Origin: Gammaproteobacteria bacterium
GTDB lineage: Bacteria; Pseudomonadota; Gammaproteobacteria; Steroidobacterales; Steroidobacteraceae
NCBI GenBank assembly: GCA_005878835.1
Contig: VBMV01000057.1
Span: 1 to 64,000, forward strand
Length of the DNA: 64,000 nt
Direction of reading: 5' to 3'
Below the pieces are notes generated by a model that saw only the letters and a list, made by a program, of their open reading frames with translations, was not told the DNA's origin and ran no database searches. How positions within the stretch are numbered: the first letter of the stretch is position 1; every line of letters begins with the position of its first letter. Below are positions 35,795-44,667 of the stretch, in pieces. A program made the position numbers and the translations under genes.

Positions 35795-36391
35795 ATGTTG
35801 TTCGAAGCGCTCGAGCTGTCCGGTGCGGCGCTGGTGAAAATGGAGCGTCATGTCGACGAGCGCGGCTTCTTCGCGCGCTCGGTGTGCGTCGAGGAGTTCC
35901 GCGCCCACGGCCTGCCGGCCGGGTTCGTGCAATCGAGTGTTGCCTGGAATCGGCGCCGCGGCACGGTGCGCGGCCTGCACTTCCAGTGGCCGCCTTCGCG
36001 GGAAGGCAAGCTGGTGCGCTGTCTGCGTGGCGCGATTCACGACCTGCTGCTCGATCTGCGACCGGCCGAGCCCACCTATCTCAGGCATCGCGCCGTGTTG
36101 CTCGACGAGGACAACCGGGATGCGGTGTTCGTTCCTGCGGGTGTGGCGCATGGATTTCAGACACTCGCCGATGACTGCGAGGTGCTGTATGAGATGACGG
36201 ATGTCCACGCGCCGGCGCTGGCGGCGGGGCTGCGCTGGAACGACCCGTCCTTCGGTATCCGCTGGCCGATCACCTCCGACATCGTCATCGCCGCGCGCGA
36301 TGCCGCCTATCCGGACTTCGACCGCAACTGCTTCGAGGAGGAGTTGCGCAAGCGGACGGCACAATCGGGTGGCAGGGTCTCATGGACGTGA
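35795..36391 (+). CDS. RmlC-like NDP-4-keto-sugar 3,5-epimerase family protein
   Basis: A 198-residue cupin-fold protein of the dTDP-4-dehydrorhamnose 3,5-epimerase family. RGFFARS and the key RGTVRGLHFQWPP, which holds the catalytic His, are seen, as is VFVPAGVAHGFQ. The length is normal. It begins 1 bp after the SDR stop and overlaps the start of the DUF4910 gene by 10 bp. Because no rmlA, rmlB or rmlD is present nearby, its substrate is more likely a CDP-sugar than dTDP-rhamnose. Confidence 0.87.
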   Translation: MLFEALELSGAALVKMERHVDERGFFARSVCVEEFRAHGLPAGFVQSSVAWNRRRGTVRGLHFQWPPSREGKLVRCLRGAIHDLLLDLRPAEPTYLRHRAVLLDEDNRDAVFVPAGVAHGFQTLADDCEVLYEMTDVHAPALAAGLRWNDPSFGIRWPITSDIVIAARDAAYPDFDRNCFEEELRKRTAQSGGRVSWT

Positions 36392-37752
36392 ACGCATCGC
36401 CGCCGGCGGCTGCAACCTCGGCAGGTCGCAGTCTCTACGAGTTTGCGGCGCGCTTGTACCCGATCTGCAGGAGCATCACCGGCGCCGGCGTGCGTGAGAC
36501 GCTGGCGCTGATCCGCGCTCGCGTGCCGCTCATCGTACACGAGGTGCCGAGCGGCACGCGCGTGTTCGATTGGGAGATCCCCCTGGAGTGGAACGTCGAG
36601 GACGCGGCCGTCATCGATGCCGATGGCCGGCGGGTGATTGATTTCCAGGCGCACAATCTGCACCTGGTGGGCTATTCCGAGCCGGTGCAGACGTCCCTGT
36701 CGCTCGCGCAGTTGTCGGCACGGCTGCATGTGCTGCCGGAGCACCCCGACTGGATCCCATACCGCACCAGCTACTATCGCCGCGACTGGGGCTTCTGCAT
36801 GCGCGCGCGCGATCGCCTGGCGCTGCGCGCGGGACGTTACGGCATCGAGGTGAAGAGCTCGCTCGCGCCGGGCTCACTCACCTATGGGGAACTGCCGATC
36901 GCCGGCCGCAGCCGCGATGAGGTGCTGTTCTTCACTCACGTCTGTCACCCCTCTCTTGCCAATGACAACACCAGCGGCATGGCGGTCATGACGGCGCTGG
37001 CCGAGTGGATCGCGCGCGAGCCGCGACGCTTCACCTATCGCTTTGTGTTTGCGCCCGGGACCATCGGCTCGCTGACCTGGCTCAAGCGCAACGAGTCGCG
37101 TCTGTCGCGCGTGCGTCACGCACTGGTGCTCGCCCTGCTCGGCGATCCGGGCGCACTCACCTACAAGCGCAGCCGCCGCGACACGAGCGAGATCGACGCG
37201 ATCGTGGCCTACGCGCTTGCCGGGGACGGCGCCGTCATACCGTTCTCGCCGTACGGTTACGACGAGCGGCAGCTATGCTCCCCGGGGTTTGATCTTCCGG
37301 CAGGGCGACTCACCCGCTCGGTCAACGGCGGTTATCCCCAATACCATACTTCGGCGGACGATCTGTCGCTCATCACGCCCGCGGCCCTGCAAGGCAGCTT
37401 CGAAACGTGTCAGCGTATCGTGGAGCTCATCGAGGCCAACCAGCGGTACGTCAATCTCAAGCCCAAGGGCGAGCCCAGGCTCGGCCCGCGCGGGTTGTAC
37501 CGGGCGCTCGGCGGCAGCGAACCGGCCGCGCACGAATATGCCATGCTCTGGGTGTTGAACCAGTCCGACGGCGCGCACTCGCTGCTCGACATCGCACGGC
37601 GCTCCGGAGTGCCGTTCGCGGTGCTGCGGGAAGCGGCGCGCGCGCTCGAAGCCGCGCGGCTGCTCGCCTGCGCGCCGGCAAGGGCGGCCCCTGCCGGCAG
37701 GGGCGCCGCGCAGCGCACGGTTGCCGGCAAGGCCAGGCGGGAGAGCTCATGA
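36382..37752 (+). CDS. DUF4910 peptidase-like protein with winged-helix C-terminus
   Basis: A 456-residue protein. The first part holds an inserted small beta domain (about 60-130, WEIPLEWNVEDAAV ... HLVGYSEPV). The central part is M28-peptidase-like with zinc-site residues in FFTHVCHPSLANDNTSG. The last ~75 residues form a helix-turn-helix-like segment (HSLLDIARRSGVPFAVLREAA). Members cluster with nucleotide-sugar genes, yet no function is established. It is locked into the operon by overlaps at both ends (10 bp upstream, ATGA downstream), so a role in sugar modification or its control is plausible but unproven. Confidence 0.8.
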   Translation: MDVNASPPAAATSAGRSLYEFAARLYPICRSITGAGVRETLALIRARVPLIVHEVPSGTRVFDWEIPLEWNVEDAAVIDADGRRVIDFQAHNLHLVGYSEPVQTSLSLAQLSARLHVLPEHPDWIPYRTSYYRRDWGFCMRARDRLALRAGRYGIEVKSSLAPGSLTYGELPIAGRSRDEVLFFTHVCHPSLANDNTSGMAVMTALAEWIAREPRRFTYRFVFAPGTIGSLTWLKRNESRLSRVRHALVLALLGDPGALTYKRSRRDTSEIDAIVAYALAGDGAVIPFSPYGYDERQLCSPGFDLPAGRLTRSVNGGYPQYHTSADDLSLITPAALQGSFETCQRIVELIEANQRYVNLKPKGEPRLGPRGLYRALGGSEPAAHEYAMLWVLNQSDGAHSLLDIARRSGVPFAVLREAARALEAARLLACAPARAAPAGRGAAQRTVAGKARRESS

Positions 37753-38573
37753 AGGTCGTATTGTTCTGTGGGGGTCTTGCCACGCGGCTGCGCGAGCACT
37801 CGGACACGATTTCAAAGCCGCTGCTCAAGATCGGCTACCGGCCGATCCTGTGGCACCTCATGCGCTACTACGCGCATTTCGGACACCGCGATTTCATCCT
37901 GTGCCTTGGATACCGCGGCGACCTGATCCGCGACTATTTCCTGAACTACAACGAAGCCATGTCCAGCGACTTCACTCTGCACGAAAGGGATCACCGCATC
38001 GAGCTCCACAGTCACGACACCGCTGACTGGAATATCACCTTCGTCGATACGGGTCTGCATGCCACCATCGGCGAGCGCTTGCTGCGGGTGCGCAAATACC
38101 TGGCCAACGAGGCGGAGTTCCTCGCGAACTACTCGGATGGATTGTCGGATGTCCCGCTTGATCGGATGATTGCCGACTTCCGCGGCAAGCAGGCGATCGC
38201 GAGCCTGGTGTCGGTGCGCAGTCCGCAGAGCTTTCACGCCGTGCATGCGGCGCCCGATGGCACGGTGATCTCGATGGGCGGGCTGCACGAGCAGGATCTG
38301 CGCATCGACGGGGGCTTTTTTGTCCTGCGGCGCGAGATCTTCGACTACATCCGCAAAGGCGAGGAGCTGGCGGAGCAGCCTTTCGGGCGGCTGATTGCCG
38401 CGCACAAGCTGGTGACGTTCTCCTGGGATGGCTTCTGGCGGTGCATGGATACCTTCAAGGACAAGATCAGCTTCGACCGCATGGAAGCGCAGGAAAATTG
38501 CCCGTGGAAGGTGTGGCAGAATCTCACCTCCCCGGAGGTGAGAGCGCCCGCAACGCGGCGGCCGGCGCGGTGA
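37749..38573 (+). CDS. Sugar-1-phosphate nucleotidyltransferase, glucose-1-phosphate cytidylyltransferase-like
   Basis: A 274-residue nucleotidyltransferase. The N-terminal loop reads LFCGGLATRLREHSDT with KPLLKIG, followed by YSDGLSDV as the metal Asp motif and FWRCMDTFKD near the end. These match RfbF-type glucose-1-phosphate cytidylyltransferases, making CDP-glucose the likely product. The expected next enzyme, CDP-glucose 4,6-dehydratase, is not in the window. Confidence 0.87.
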   Translation: MKVVLFCGGLATRLREHSDTISKPLLKIGYRPILWHLMRYYAHFGHRDFILCLGYRGDLIRDYFLNYNEAMSSDFTLHERDHRIELHSHDTADWNITFVDTGLHATIGERLLRVRKYLANEAEFLANYSDGLSDVPLDRMIADFRGKQAIASLVSVRSPQSFHAVHAAPDGTVISMGGLHEQDLRIDGGFFVLRREIFDYIRKGEELAEQPFGRLIAAHKLVTFSWDGFWRCMDTFKDKISFDRMEAQENCPWKVWQNLTSPEVRAPATRRPAR

Positions 38574-38588
38574 GACACCTCTATTATC

Positions 38589-39638
38589 ATGAGCCGACAG
38601 CAAGAGCCCCTGGTCAGTGTGGTCACGCCCGTTTACAACGGCGCGAAATACCTGCGCGAGTGCCTCGCGAGCCTCATCGCGCAAAGTTATGTGAACTGGC
38701 GCTGCACGCTGGTCAACAATCGCAGCACGGACGACAGCCTCGAGATCGCGCTGCGCTACGCGAGCCTCGACTCGCGCATAACCGTACACAACAACGCAGA
38801 ATTCCTGCCCATCATCGATAATCTCAATCGCGCTTACGCTCTGATCGATCGCGACTGCATTTACTGCAAGCCGTTGATGGCGGACGACTGGCTTTATCCC
38901 GAATGCATCGCAACGATGGTGAGCTGCGCGCTGGCGCAGCCTTCGATCGGATTGGTGTGTTGCCTCGCTGCCACGGGAAACAACCACACCCGCTTCGAAT
39001 TGCGGCCTGCGGATTCGACCGCCAGCTCGCCGACCACGGTTCTCTCAGGCAGGCTCGCCGGTCGCAAGGCGCTGCTCGAGAACCGCTACTTCTTTGGCTT
39101 GCCGACCACCATGCTGATCAGGGCGGACCTCATCCGCCGCCGCACGCCCTTCTACGACCCGGTCAACCTGCACGCGGACGTACAGTCGTGCTATGACATT
39201 CTGCGAGAGTCCGACTTCGCGTTCGTGCACCAGGCGTTGGCGTTCATGCGCGAGCACCGGGAGAGCCAGACCTCGCTCCTGCGCGGACTTGACAGCGACT
39301 GCGCAAGCAACTTCTACACTCTCTCGAGGTATGGTCGCGCATATCTCGATGAGGAAGAATACCGCCGCTGCTATCGCGCGAGACTCGCGGGGTATTACCA
39401 GATGCTGGCAGGTGCCGCCGTGGAGCAGCGGGGCAGAGCATTCTGGGAGCTGCACCGCACCATGCTCACCCACAGCGCAGCGCCGCTCAACAGGATGCGC
39501 CTCGGGTACGCGATTGCTGCGCACCTCGCGCACCGACTCGCTTCTCCCCGGTCATTCGTGCGCAGTGTCGCGCGGCGCATCAAGGCGGCGATCGCCAAGC
39601 CGGGGATGTCCTCGGACGCCTCGGTCAGACGTCACTGA
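38589..39638 (+). CDS. Glycosyltransferase family 2
   Basis: A 349-residue GT-A enzyme. VSVVTPVYNGAKYL, NRSTDDS and KPLMADDWLYPE (acidic metal motif) define the catalytic domain; a helical C-terminal part of ~120 residues follows. It is soluble or peripheral. It closes the sugar-modification module; the next gene lies 142 bp on and has its own control region. Confidence 0.87.
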   Translation: MSRQQEPLVSVVTPVYNGAKYLRECLASLIAQSYVNWRCTLVNNRSTDDSLEIALRYASLDSRITVHNNAEFLPIIDNLNRAYALIDRDCIYCKPLMADDWLYPECIATMVSCALAQPSIGLVCCLAATGNNHTRFELRPADSTASSPTTVLSGRLAGRKALLENRYFFGLPTTMLIRADLIRRRTPFYDPVNLHADVQSCYDILRESDFAFVHQALAFMREHRESQTSLLRGLDSDCASNFYTLSRYGRAYLDEEEYRRCYRARLAGYYQMLAGAAVEQRGRAFWELHRTMLTHSAAPLNRMRLGYAIAAHLAHRLASPRSFVRSVARRIKAAIAKPGMSSDASVRRH

Positions 39639-39727
39639 CCAAAGCGGCGCCGCCATCGTCAACCCGGGACGACTTCCCGGCCGGCCTGCGCAACTGTGAT
39701 GATTCTCACAGTGTCGCCGGGAACTGC

Positions 39728-39747
39728 CTTTACACTATCGTGTAAAG
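39728..39747. promoter_or_regulatory. Perfect 8-bp-arm palindrome, operator candidate
   Basis: CTTTACAC and GTGTAAAG flank TATC, 33 bp before the sugar transferase ATG. The AT-rich arms stand out in GC-rich DNA. The layout fits the operator of a dimeric repressor, for example of the TetR type. No matching regulator gene is in the window. Confidence 0.55.
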
Positions 39748-39780
39748 TCCGGCCTCTACCGGCTCCGGTCGCCCAGCCCT

Positions 39781-41187
39781 ATGCGCATCCGCGTTCTCGG
39801 ACAACACGTGCCCGCTTCCCTTGCCGTGCTTGCGCTCATCGAGGTCGGTCTGGCGTTCCTGGCGGTGTACGCGGCAGTCCTGCTGCGCTTTCAGACCCGC
39901 TTCAGCCACTTGTCGAACCTGGAGCGGGAGCTGGGCCCGCTGTGGCCGCGGGGGCTGGTGTTCAGCGCGATCGTGGGTGTCTGTCTGCTTGCTTTCGGCC
40001 TGTACAGCTCGCGCCAGCGCGCGCCGATCGGGGGCATTTTCCTGCGCCTGGCGGTGGCGCTGGTGGTGGCCTCCTGCGCCATCGCCGCAGTCTTCTACCT
40101 GATCCCGAGCCTGCACCTGTGGCGCGGCGTGGCGGCGCTCGCCGTGCTCGGGACCGGTTGCGCGGTGCTCATCTCGCGCCTGGTGTTCGCGAGCGCCGTC
40201 GACCAGGAGATCTTCAAGCGGCGCGTACTGGTCTACGGCGCCGGCGCTGCCGCCGCCTCGGTCGCCAACCTGCGCCGCTCGGCGGACCGCCGCGGCTTTC
40301 TGCTGACCGGCTTCGTGTGCCCGCCGGACGAGGACCCGGAGGTTCCCCCGGAGCGGCTGCTCGATGCGAGCGGCGGCCTGCGCGAGCTGTGCGAGCGGCT
40401 CAATGTCAGCGAGGTGGTGGTGGCCATGGATGATCGGCGCCGCGGCTTCCCGTTGCGCGAGCTCCTGCAGTGCCGCCTCGCGGGGGTCGACGTCACGGAG
40501 CTGCTTTCCTTTCTCGAGCGCGAGACCGGGCGCGTGCGCATCGACGTGTTGAATCCGAGCTGGATGATCTTCGGCCACGGGTTCCGGCGCGATCCGCTGC
40601 GGCTGTTCTCCTCGCGCACCATGGATCTGCTCGCGAGCCTCGCCGTGCTCGCGGTGTCGCTGCCGTTCATGCTGCTCACCCTGATCGCCATCAAGATCGA
40701 GGACGGCTGGCGCGCGCCCGCGCTGTATTCCCAGTGCCGGGTGGGTCGCGGCGGGCGCACCTTCAGGGTGCTGAAGTTCCGCAGCATGCGCCTGGACGCG
40801 GAGCTCGAGGGCGCGCAGTGGGCGCAGCGCCAGGATCCACGCGTCACGCGCGTGGGCGCGATCATCAGGAAACTGCGGGTCGATGAGCTGCCGCAGGTGA
40901 TCAACGTGCTGCGCGGGCACATGAGCTTCGTCGGCCCGCGCCCCGAGCGCCCGGAATTCGTGGCGCACCTGGCGGAGGAGATCCCATACTACGTGCAGCG
41001 TCACTGCGTCAAACCCGGCATTACCGGCTGGGCGCAGCTGTGCTATCCGTACGGCTCATCCGAACAGGATGCGCTCGAGAAGCTGCAGTACGACTTGTAC
41101 TACATCAAGAACAATAGCCTGCTGTTTGATCTGGCTATCCTGGTCCAGACCGCCGAAGTGGTACTGCTCGGCAAGGGAGCGCGCTGA
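39781..41187 (+). CDS. Initiating sugar transferase of the PEP-CTERM/XrtA system
   Basis: A 468-residue polyprenyl-phosphate hexose-1-phosphate transferase. Four N-terminal membrane helices and a CoA-binding-like domain (LVYGAGAAAASVA) precede a fifth helix near residue 285. The catalytic domain then has KFRSMRLDAE, RKLRVDELPQVINVL and FVGPRPERPEF. The opening MRIRVLGQHVPASLAVL is typical of the PEP-CTERM-associated subgroup. It loads the first sugar onto undecaprenyl phosphate and so starts each repeat unit. The stop overlaps the start of prsR (TGATG). Confidence 0.92.
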   Translation: MRIRVLGQHVPASLAVLALIEVGLAFLAVYAAVLLRFQTRFSHLSNLERELGPLWPRGLVFSAIVGVCLLAFGLYSSRQRAPIGGIFLRLAVALVVASCAIAAVFYLIPSLHLWRGVAALAVLGTGCAVLISRLVFASAVDQEIFKRRVLVYGAGAAAASVANLRRSADRRGFLLTGFVCPPDEDPEVPPERLLDASGGLRELCERLNVSEVVVAMDDRRRGFPLRELLQCRLAGVDVTELLSFLERETGRVRIDVLNPSWMIFGHGFRRDPLRLFSSRTMDLLASLAVLAVSLPFMLLTLIAIKIEDGWRAPALYSQCRVGRGGRTFRVLKFRSMRLDAELEGAQWAQRQDPRVTRVGAIIRKLRVDELPQVINVLRGHMSFVGPRPERPEFVAHLAEEIPYYVQRHCVKPGITGWAQLCYPYGSSEQDALEKLQYDLYYIKNNSLLFDLAILVQTAEVVLLGKGAR

Positions 41188-42626
41188 TGGCCGCCGCGAT
41201 GCAGCGCCGGAAACTGCTGATCCTCGAGAACGATCGCGCCCTGCGGCGCGAGCTGGAAGCGGTGTTCTCGGATCTCGACGTGACCGCGTGCGAGACCTCC
41301 GATCAGACCCTCGCCATCGTGCGTCGCACCGAACCGGACGCGGTGCTGTTCGACCTGGGCGCGGCGGGCGAGCCGGCCGTGGCCGCACAGAGCCTGGAGC
41401 TGCTGCGCCAGATCCTCAATATCAGCCCCGACACCAAGATCATCGCCATGACCGAGCACGATGCGCGCGAGCTGTCGGTGGCCGCGGTCGGCCTCGGCGC
41501 GACCGATTTCTACCACAAGCCACTCGATGCCGGCGTGCTCTCGATCGTCGTGCGCCGCGCGCTGCGCATCCGCGAGCTCGAGGAGGAGAACTGGCGGCTG
41601 CGCGAGCGCACCGGCGCGATGGCGCTCGAGGGCGTCATCGGCGTCAGCGACACCATGAGGGGTGTGTGCCGCGCGATCGAGAAGGTCGCGCCGACCAACG
41701 CCACGGTGCTGCTGCTCGGAGACAGCGGCACCGGCAAGGAGGTGCTGGCGCGCAACCTGCACCGCCTCTCGGGCCGCGCGCACAAGCCCTTCGTCGCCAT
41801 CAACTGCGCGGCGATCCCCGACACGCTGCTCGAGAGCGAGCTGTTCGGATACGAGAAGGGCGCCTTCACCGGCGCCGCCAAGCGCACCGCCGGGAAGCTC
41901 GAGTCGGCCGAGGGCGGCACGGTGTTCCTCGATGAGATCGGCGAGATGCCCGCCTCACTGCAGGCCAAGCTCCTGCGCGTGGTGCAGGAGCGCACCGTGG
42001 AGCGCGTCGGCGGGCGTGTGCCGGTGGCGCTGGACTTTCGTCTGGTGTGCGCCACCAACCGCAAACTCGAAGCGCTGATCGGCAGCGGCGGCTTCCGCGA
42101 CGACCTGTTCTACCGCATCAGCGAGGTGACCATCCGCGTGCCGCCGCTGCGCGATCGGCAGGGCGACAGCCTCCTGCTGGCGCAATTCATCTTGCAGCAG
42201 CTCTCCGAGCGCTTCGGCAAGCCCACGCGCGGACTCGCGCCCGACGCCATCCGCGCGATCCAGGCGTATCGCTGGCCGGGAAACGTGCGCGAGCTGGAGA
42301 ACCGCATCAAGGGCGCGGTCATCATGGCCGAGGGCGCGGTCGTCACGGCGGGCGACCTGGGCCTGGAAGACCCGGGCGATGAGCCCGAGTACCTGAATCT
42401 GCGTGTCGCGCGCCAGCGCGCCGAGGCGCAGGCCGTCAGGCAGTCACTCGCCGTCGCCCGGGGGAACCTGTCGCGGGCGGCGGAGCTGCTCGGGGTGACC
42501 CGCCCGACGCTCTATGACCTGCTCGGCAAGCACGGTATCGATGCCGCGCAGTTCGGGCGCCACGCGCCGCCCGCGGCCGGCACTCCCGAGCTGCCGGCCA
42601 AGGACAACACCGGCAGCGGCGATTAG
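41187..42626 (+). CDS. prsR: PrsR, sigma-54-dependent response regulator of the PEP-CTERM system
   Basis: A 479-residue NtrC-type activator. The receiver domain (residues 6-125) has an Asp in VLFDLGA and the PEP-CTERM-type string AVGLGATDFYHKPLD. The AAA+ domain has Walker A GDSGTGKE, the sigma-54-contact GAFTGA loop (EKGAFTGAAKR) and Walker B GGTVFLDEIG. A Fis-type helix-turn-helix ends the protein (LSRAAELLGVTRPTLYDLLGKHGI). PrsR with RpoN is known to switch on PEP-CTERM genes in floc-forming bacteria. The expected sensor kinase PrsK is absent from the window. Its stop overlaps the stop of glrR. Confidence 0.93.
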   Translation: MAAAMQRRKLLILENDRALRRELEAVFSDLDVTACETSDQTLAIVRRTEPDAVLFDLGAAGEPAVAAQSLELLRQILNISPDTKIIAMTEHDARELSVAAVGLGATDFYHKPLDAGVLSIVVRRALRIRELEEENWRLRERTGAMALEGVIGVSDTMRGVCRAIEKVAPTNATVLLLGDSGTGKEVLARNLHRLSGRAHKPFVAINCAAIPDTLLESELFGYEKGAFTGAAKRTAGKLESAEGGTVFLDEIGEMPASLQAKLLRVVQERTVERVGGRVPVALDFRLVCATNRKLEALIGSGGFRDDLFYRISEVTIRVPPLRDRQGDSLLLAQFILQQLSERFGKPTRGLAPDAIRAIQAYRWPGNVRELENRIKGAVIMAEGAVVTAGDLGLEDPGDEPEYLNLRVARQRAEAQAVRQSLAVARGNLSRAAELLGVTRPTLYDLLGKHGIDAAQFGRHAPPAAGTPELPAKDNTGSGD

Positions 42627-43996
42627 CGCTGCTTGAACTCTTCCGGCGTCAGCTGGTGCCGCGCGAGGAGCTTGTAGAAATCGGTGCGGTTGCGCCGCGC
42701 CAGCCGCGCCGCCTGGCTCACGTTCCCGCCGGTGATCTGCAGGATCTGCGACAGGTAGCTGCGGGTGAACTCATCGCGCGCCTCGTCGAAGGAGGGCAGG
42801 CGCCCGGGGGTGCCGCCGAGTGACTGCTGCACCAGCTCCACCGGAATGATGGGCGTCTGGGAGAGCGCCACGTTCTGGCGCACCACGTTCTGCAGCTGGC
42901 GGATGTTGCCCGGCCAGTCGGCCGTGGCGAGCAGCTCCACCGCTTCGGGCGCGTAGATCTTGCGCACGCCGCTCTCCTTGGCGATCTGCGCCAGGAAGTG
43001 CGCCACCAGCAGCGGGATATCCTCGCGGCGGCGGTTGAGCGAGGGCATCTCGATGTGCACCACGTTCAGGCGGTAATACAGATCCTCGCGGAATTGCCCG
43101 ACGCTCATCAGCTGCTGCAGGTCGCGGTGCGTGGAGGAGATCACCCGCACGTTCACCGGGACGGCATCGGTGCTGCCCACCGGGCGGATGACGTTCTCCT
43201 GCAGCACGCGCAGCAGCTTCACCTGCAGCCGCATCGGCATGTCGCCGATCTCATCGAGCAGCAGCGTGCCGCCGTCGGCGGCCATGAACAGCCCGCGGTG
43301 CGCGCGCGTCGCGCCGGTGAACGAGCCTTTCTCGTGGCCGAACAGCTCCGACTCCAGCAGGTCCTCCGCCATGGCGCTGCAGTTGATGGCGACGAACGCC
43401 TTGTTGCGGCGCGGGCTGCCACGATGGATGGCGCGCGCCAGCAGCTCCTTGCCGCTGCCGCTCTCGCCGGTGATCAGTACGCGCGCATCGGTTCCCGCGA
43501 CCATGTGCGCCTGCGCGAGCTTCTCCTCCATGCTGGCGCTGCGCGTCACGATTTCCGCGCGCCAGTCCTCGTCCGAGGCGCCGAAGCCGGAGATCCGCAG
43601 CGCCTTCTGCACCTGGTCGAGAAGCTCCTGCTTGTCGACCGGCTTGGTGAGAAAGCCGAACGCCCCCATTTGCGTCGCCTGCACCGCATCCGGGATGGTG
43701 CCGTGGGCGGTGAGGATGATGACCTTCAGTCCCGGCCAGCGGTTCTGCAGCTCCTTGAGCAGTCCGATGCCGTCCATCTGGTCCATGCGCAGGTCCGTGA
43801 TCACCAGGTCGGGGCGGAAACGGCTCGATGCCGACAGCGCCTGCGCGGCGCTCTCCACCGCCTCGACGTCGTAACTCTCCGCGCGCAGGCGGATGGTCAG
43901 CAGGCGCAGCAGCCCCGGGTCATCGTCCACCAGGAGGATGCGGGCTTTGCGTTTGCCGGTCTGGTTCAGGATCGTGTCCTTGCTCACTGTGATCAT
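42623..43996 (-). CDS. glrR: GlrR/QseF-type sigma-54 response regulator
   Basis: A 457-residue NtrC-family regulator. The receiver carries Asp in [12 protein letters not shown] and [18 protein letters not shown], close to GlrR of enterobacteria. Walker A is GESGSGKE, the sigma-54 loop [11 protein letters not shown], Walker [12 protein letters not shown]; the C-terminal Fis-type domain ends with [16 protein letters not shown]. It starts within the qseG stop (ATGA) and acts downstream of GlrK. In E. coli GlrR drives the glmY small RNA gene and thereby amino-sugar supply, so a link to exopolysaccharide precursors is attractive but inferred. Confidence 0.92.
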   Translation of the reverse strand: MITVSKDTILNQTGKRKARILLVDDDPGLLRLLTIRLRAESYDVEAVESAAQALSASSRFRPDLVITDLRMDQMDGIGLLKELQNRWPGLKVIILTAHGTIPDAVQATQMGAFGFLTKPVDKQELLDQVQKALRISGFGASDEDWRAEIVTRSASMEEKLAQAHMVAGTDARVLITGESGSGKELLARAIHRGSPRRNKAFVAINCSAMAEDLLESELFGHEKGSFTGATRAHRGLFMAADGGTLLLDEIGDMPMRLQVKLLRVLQENVIRPVGSTDAVPVNVRVISSTHRDLQQLMSVGQFREDLYYRLNVVHIEMPSLNRRREDIPLLVAHFLAQIAKESGVRKIYAPEAVELLATADWPGNIRQLQNVVRQNVALSQTPIIPVELVQQSLGGTPGRLPSFDEARDEFTRSYLSQILQITGGNVSQAARLARRNRTDFYKLLARHQLTPEEFKQR

Positions 43997-44667
43997 CGTC
44001 CCGTGCTCCCGGGTTTGCGCTCGTTGAGCGAGCGCTCGATGTTGGCGATGGCGTCGAGTTTGGCGCGCGCCTCCTCGAGCTCCCTGCGCAGGCGGGTGTT
44101 TTCGTCCATCTCCGCCTGCAGGCGGTGGTTGGCGTTGGCCATGCGCTGCTGGTCGGCCCGCACCGCCTCACTCTGCAGCCTGCGATTTTCCGCATCGAGC
44201 GTCAAATGGTCGTCAATCTGCGAAAGCACCAGGAAGGCGAGCGCGCGCTCCCCGGGCAGCAGCATCTCCGGGTCCGCCATCAGCTCGCGCAGCAGCCCCT
44301 GGGCCCTGGGCAGGTCGGTCGCCGGGTGCCCCGGAGTGCCGAAAACCAGCGCCAGCTTCAGCTCGCGGCTGGGGGTCGGCGCGGTGTCGTAATCACGCTG
44401 TGCGCTGGCCACGATCTCCGCCTGCTCGGAGAGCTTACCCTGCACCAGATGCTGCAGCAGCAGCAGGTACTCATTCAGGACGGTCGAGCTCGCCGCCGCC
44501 GCATTCACCACCGGAGCGGGCGAGGGCGCGCGCTGGGGGCCGAAGGCGCAGCCGCAGGCGATGAGCGCCACGAGCGCGCCGCCCGCCGCGGTACCGCGCG
44601 ACGCACCCGGGGAGTCCCGTGTCACGGCGAGGCAGGCGGGCGGGATGCGCTCAGGCGGCATGGGCAT
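43993..44667 (-). CDS. qseG: QseG-like lipoprotein of the GlrK/GlrR system
   Basis: A 224-residue protein with a long N-terminal leader and lipobox LIAC. Helical repeats follow (NEYLLLLQHLVQGKLSEQ ... LALVFGTPGHPATDL), then a coiled-coil C-terminus (ENRRLQSEAVRADQQRMANA). Position and layout match QseG/YfhG, which contacts the sensor from the outer membrane. Starts at 44667 or 44661 are possible; the first has AAGG at a suitable distance. The gene begins inside the kinase gene and ends inside glrR. Confidence 0.82.
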   Translation of the reverse strand: MPMPPERIPPACLAVTRDSPGASRGTAAGGALVALIACGCAFGPQRAPSPAPVVNAAAASSTVLNEYLLLLQHLVQGKLSEQAEIVASAQRDYDTAPTPSRELKLALVFGTPGHPATDLPRAQGLLRELMADPEMLLPGERALAFLVLSQIDDHLTLDAENRRLQSEAVRADQQRMANANHRLQAEMDENTRLRRELEEARAKLDAIANIERSLNERKPGSTGR

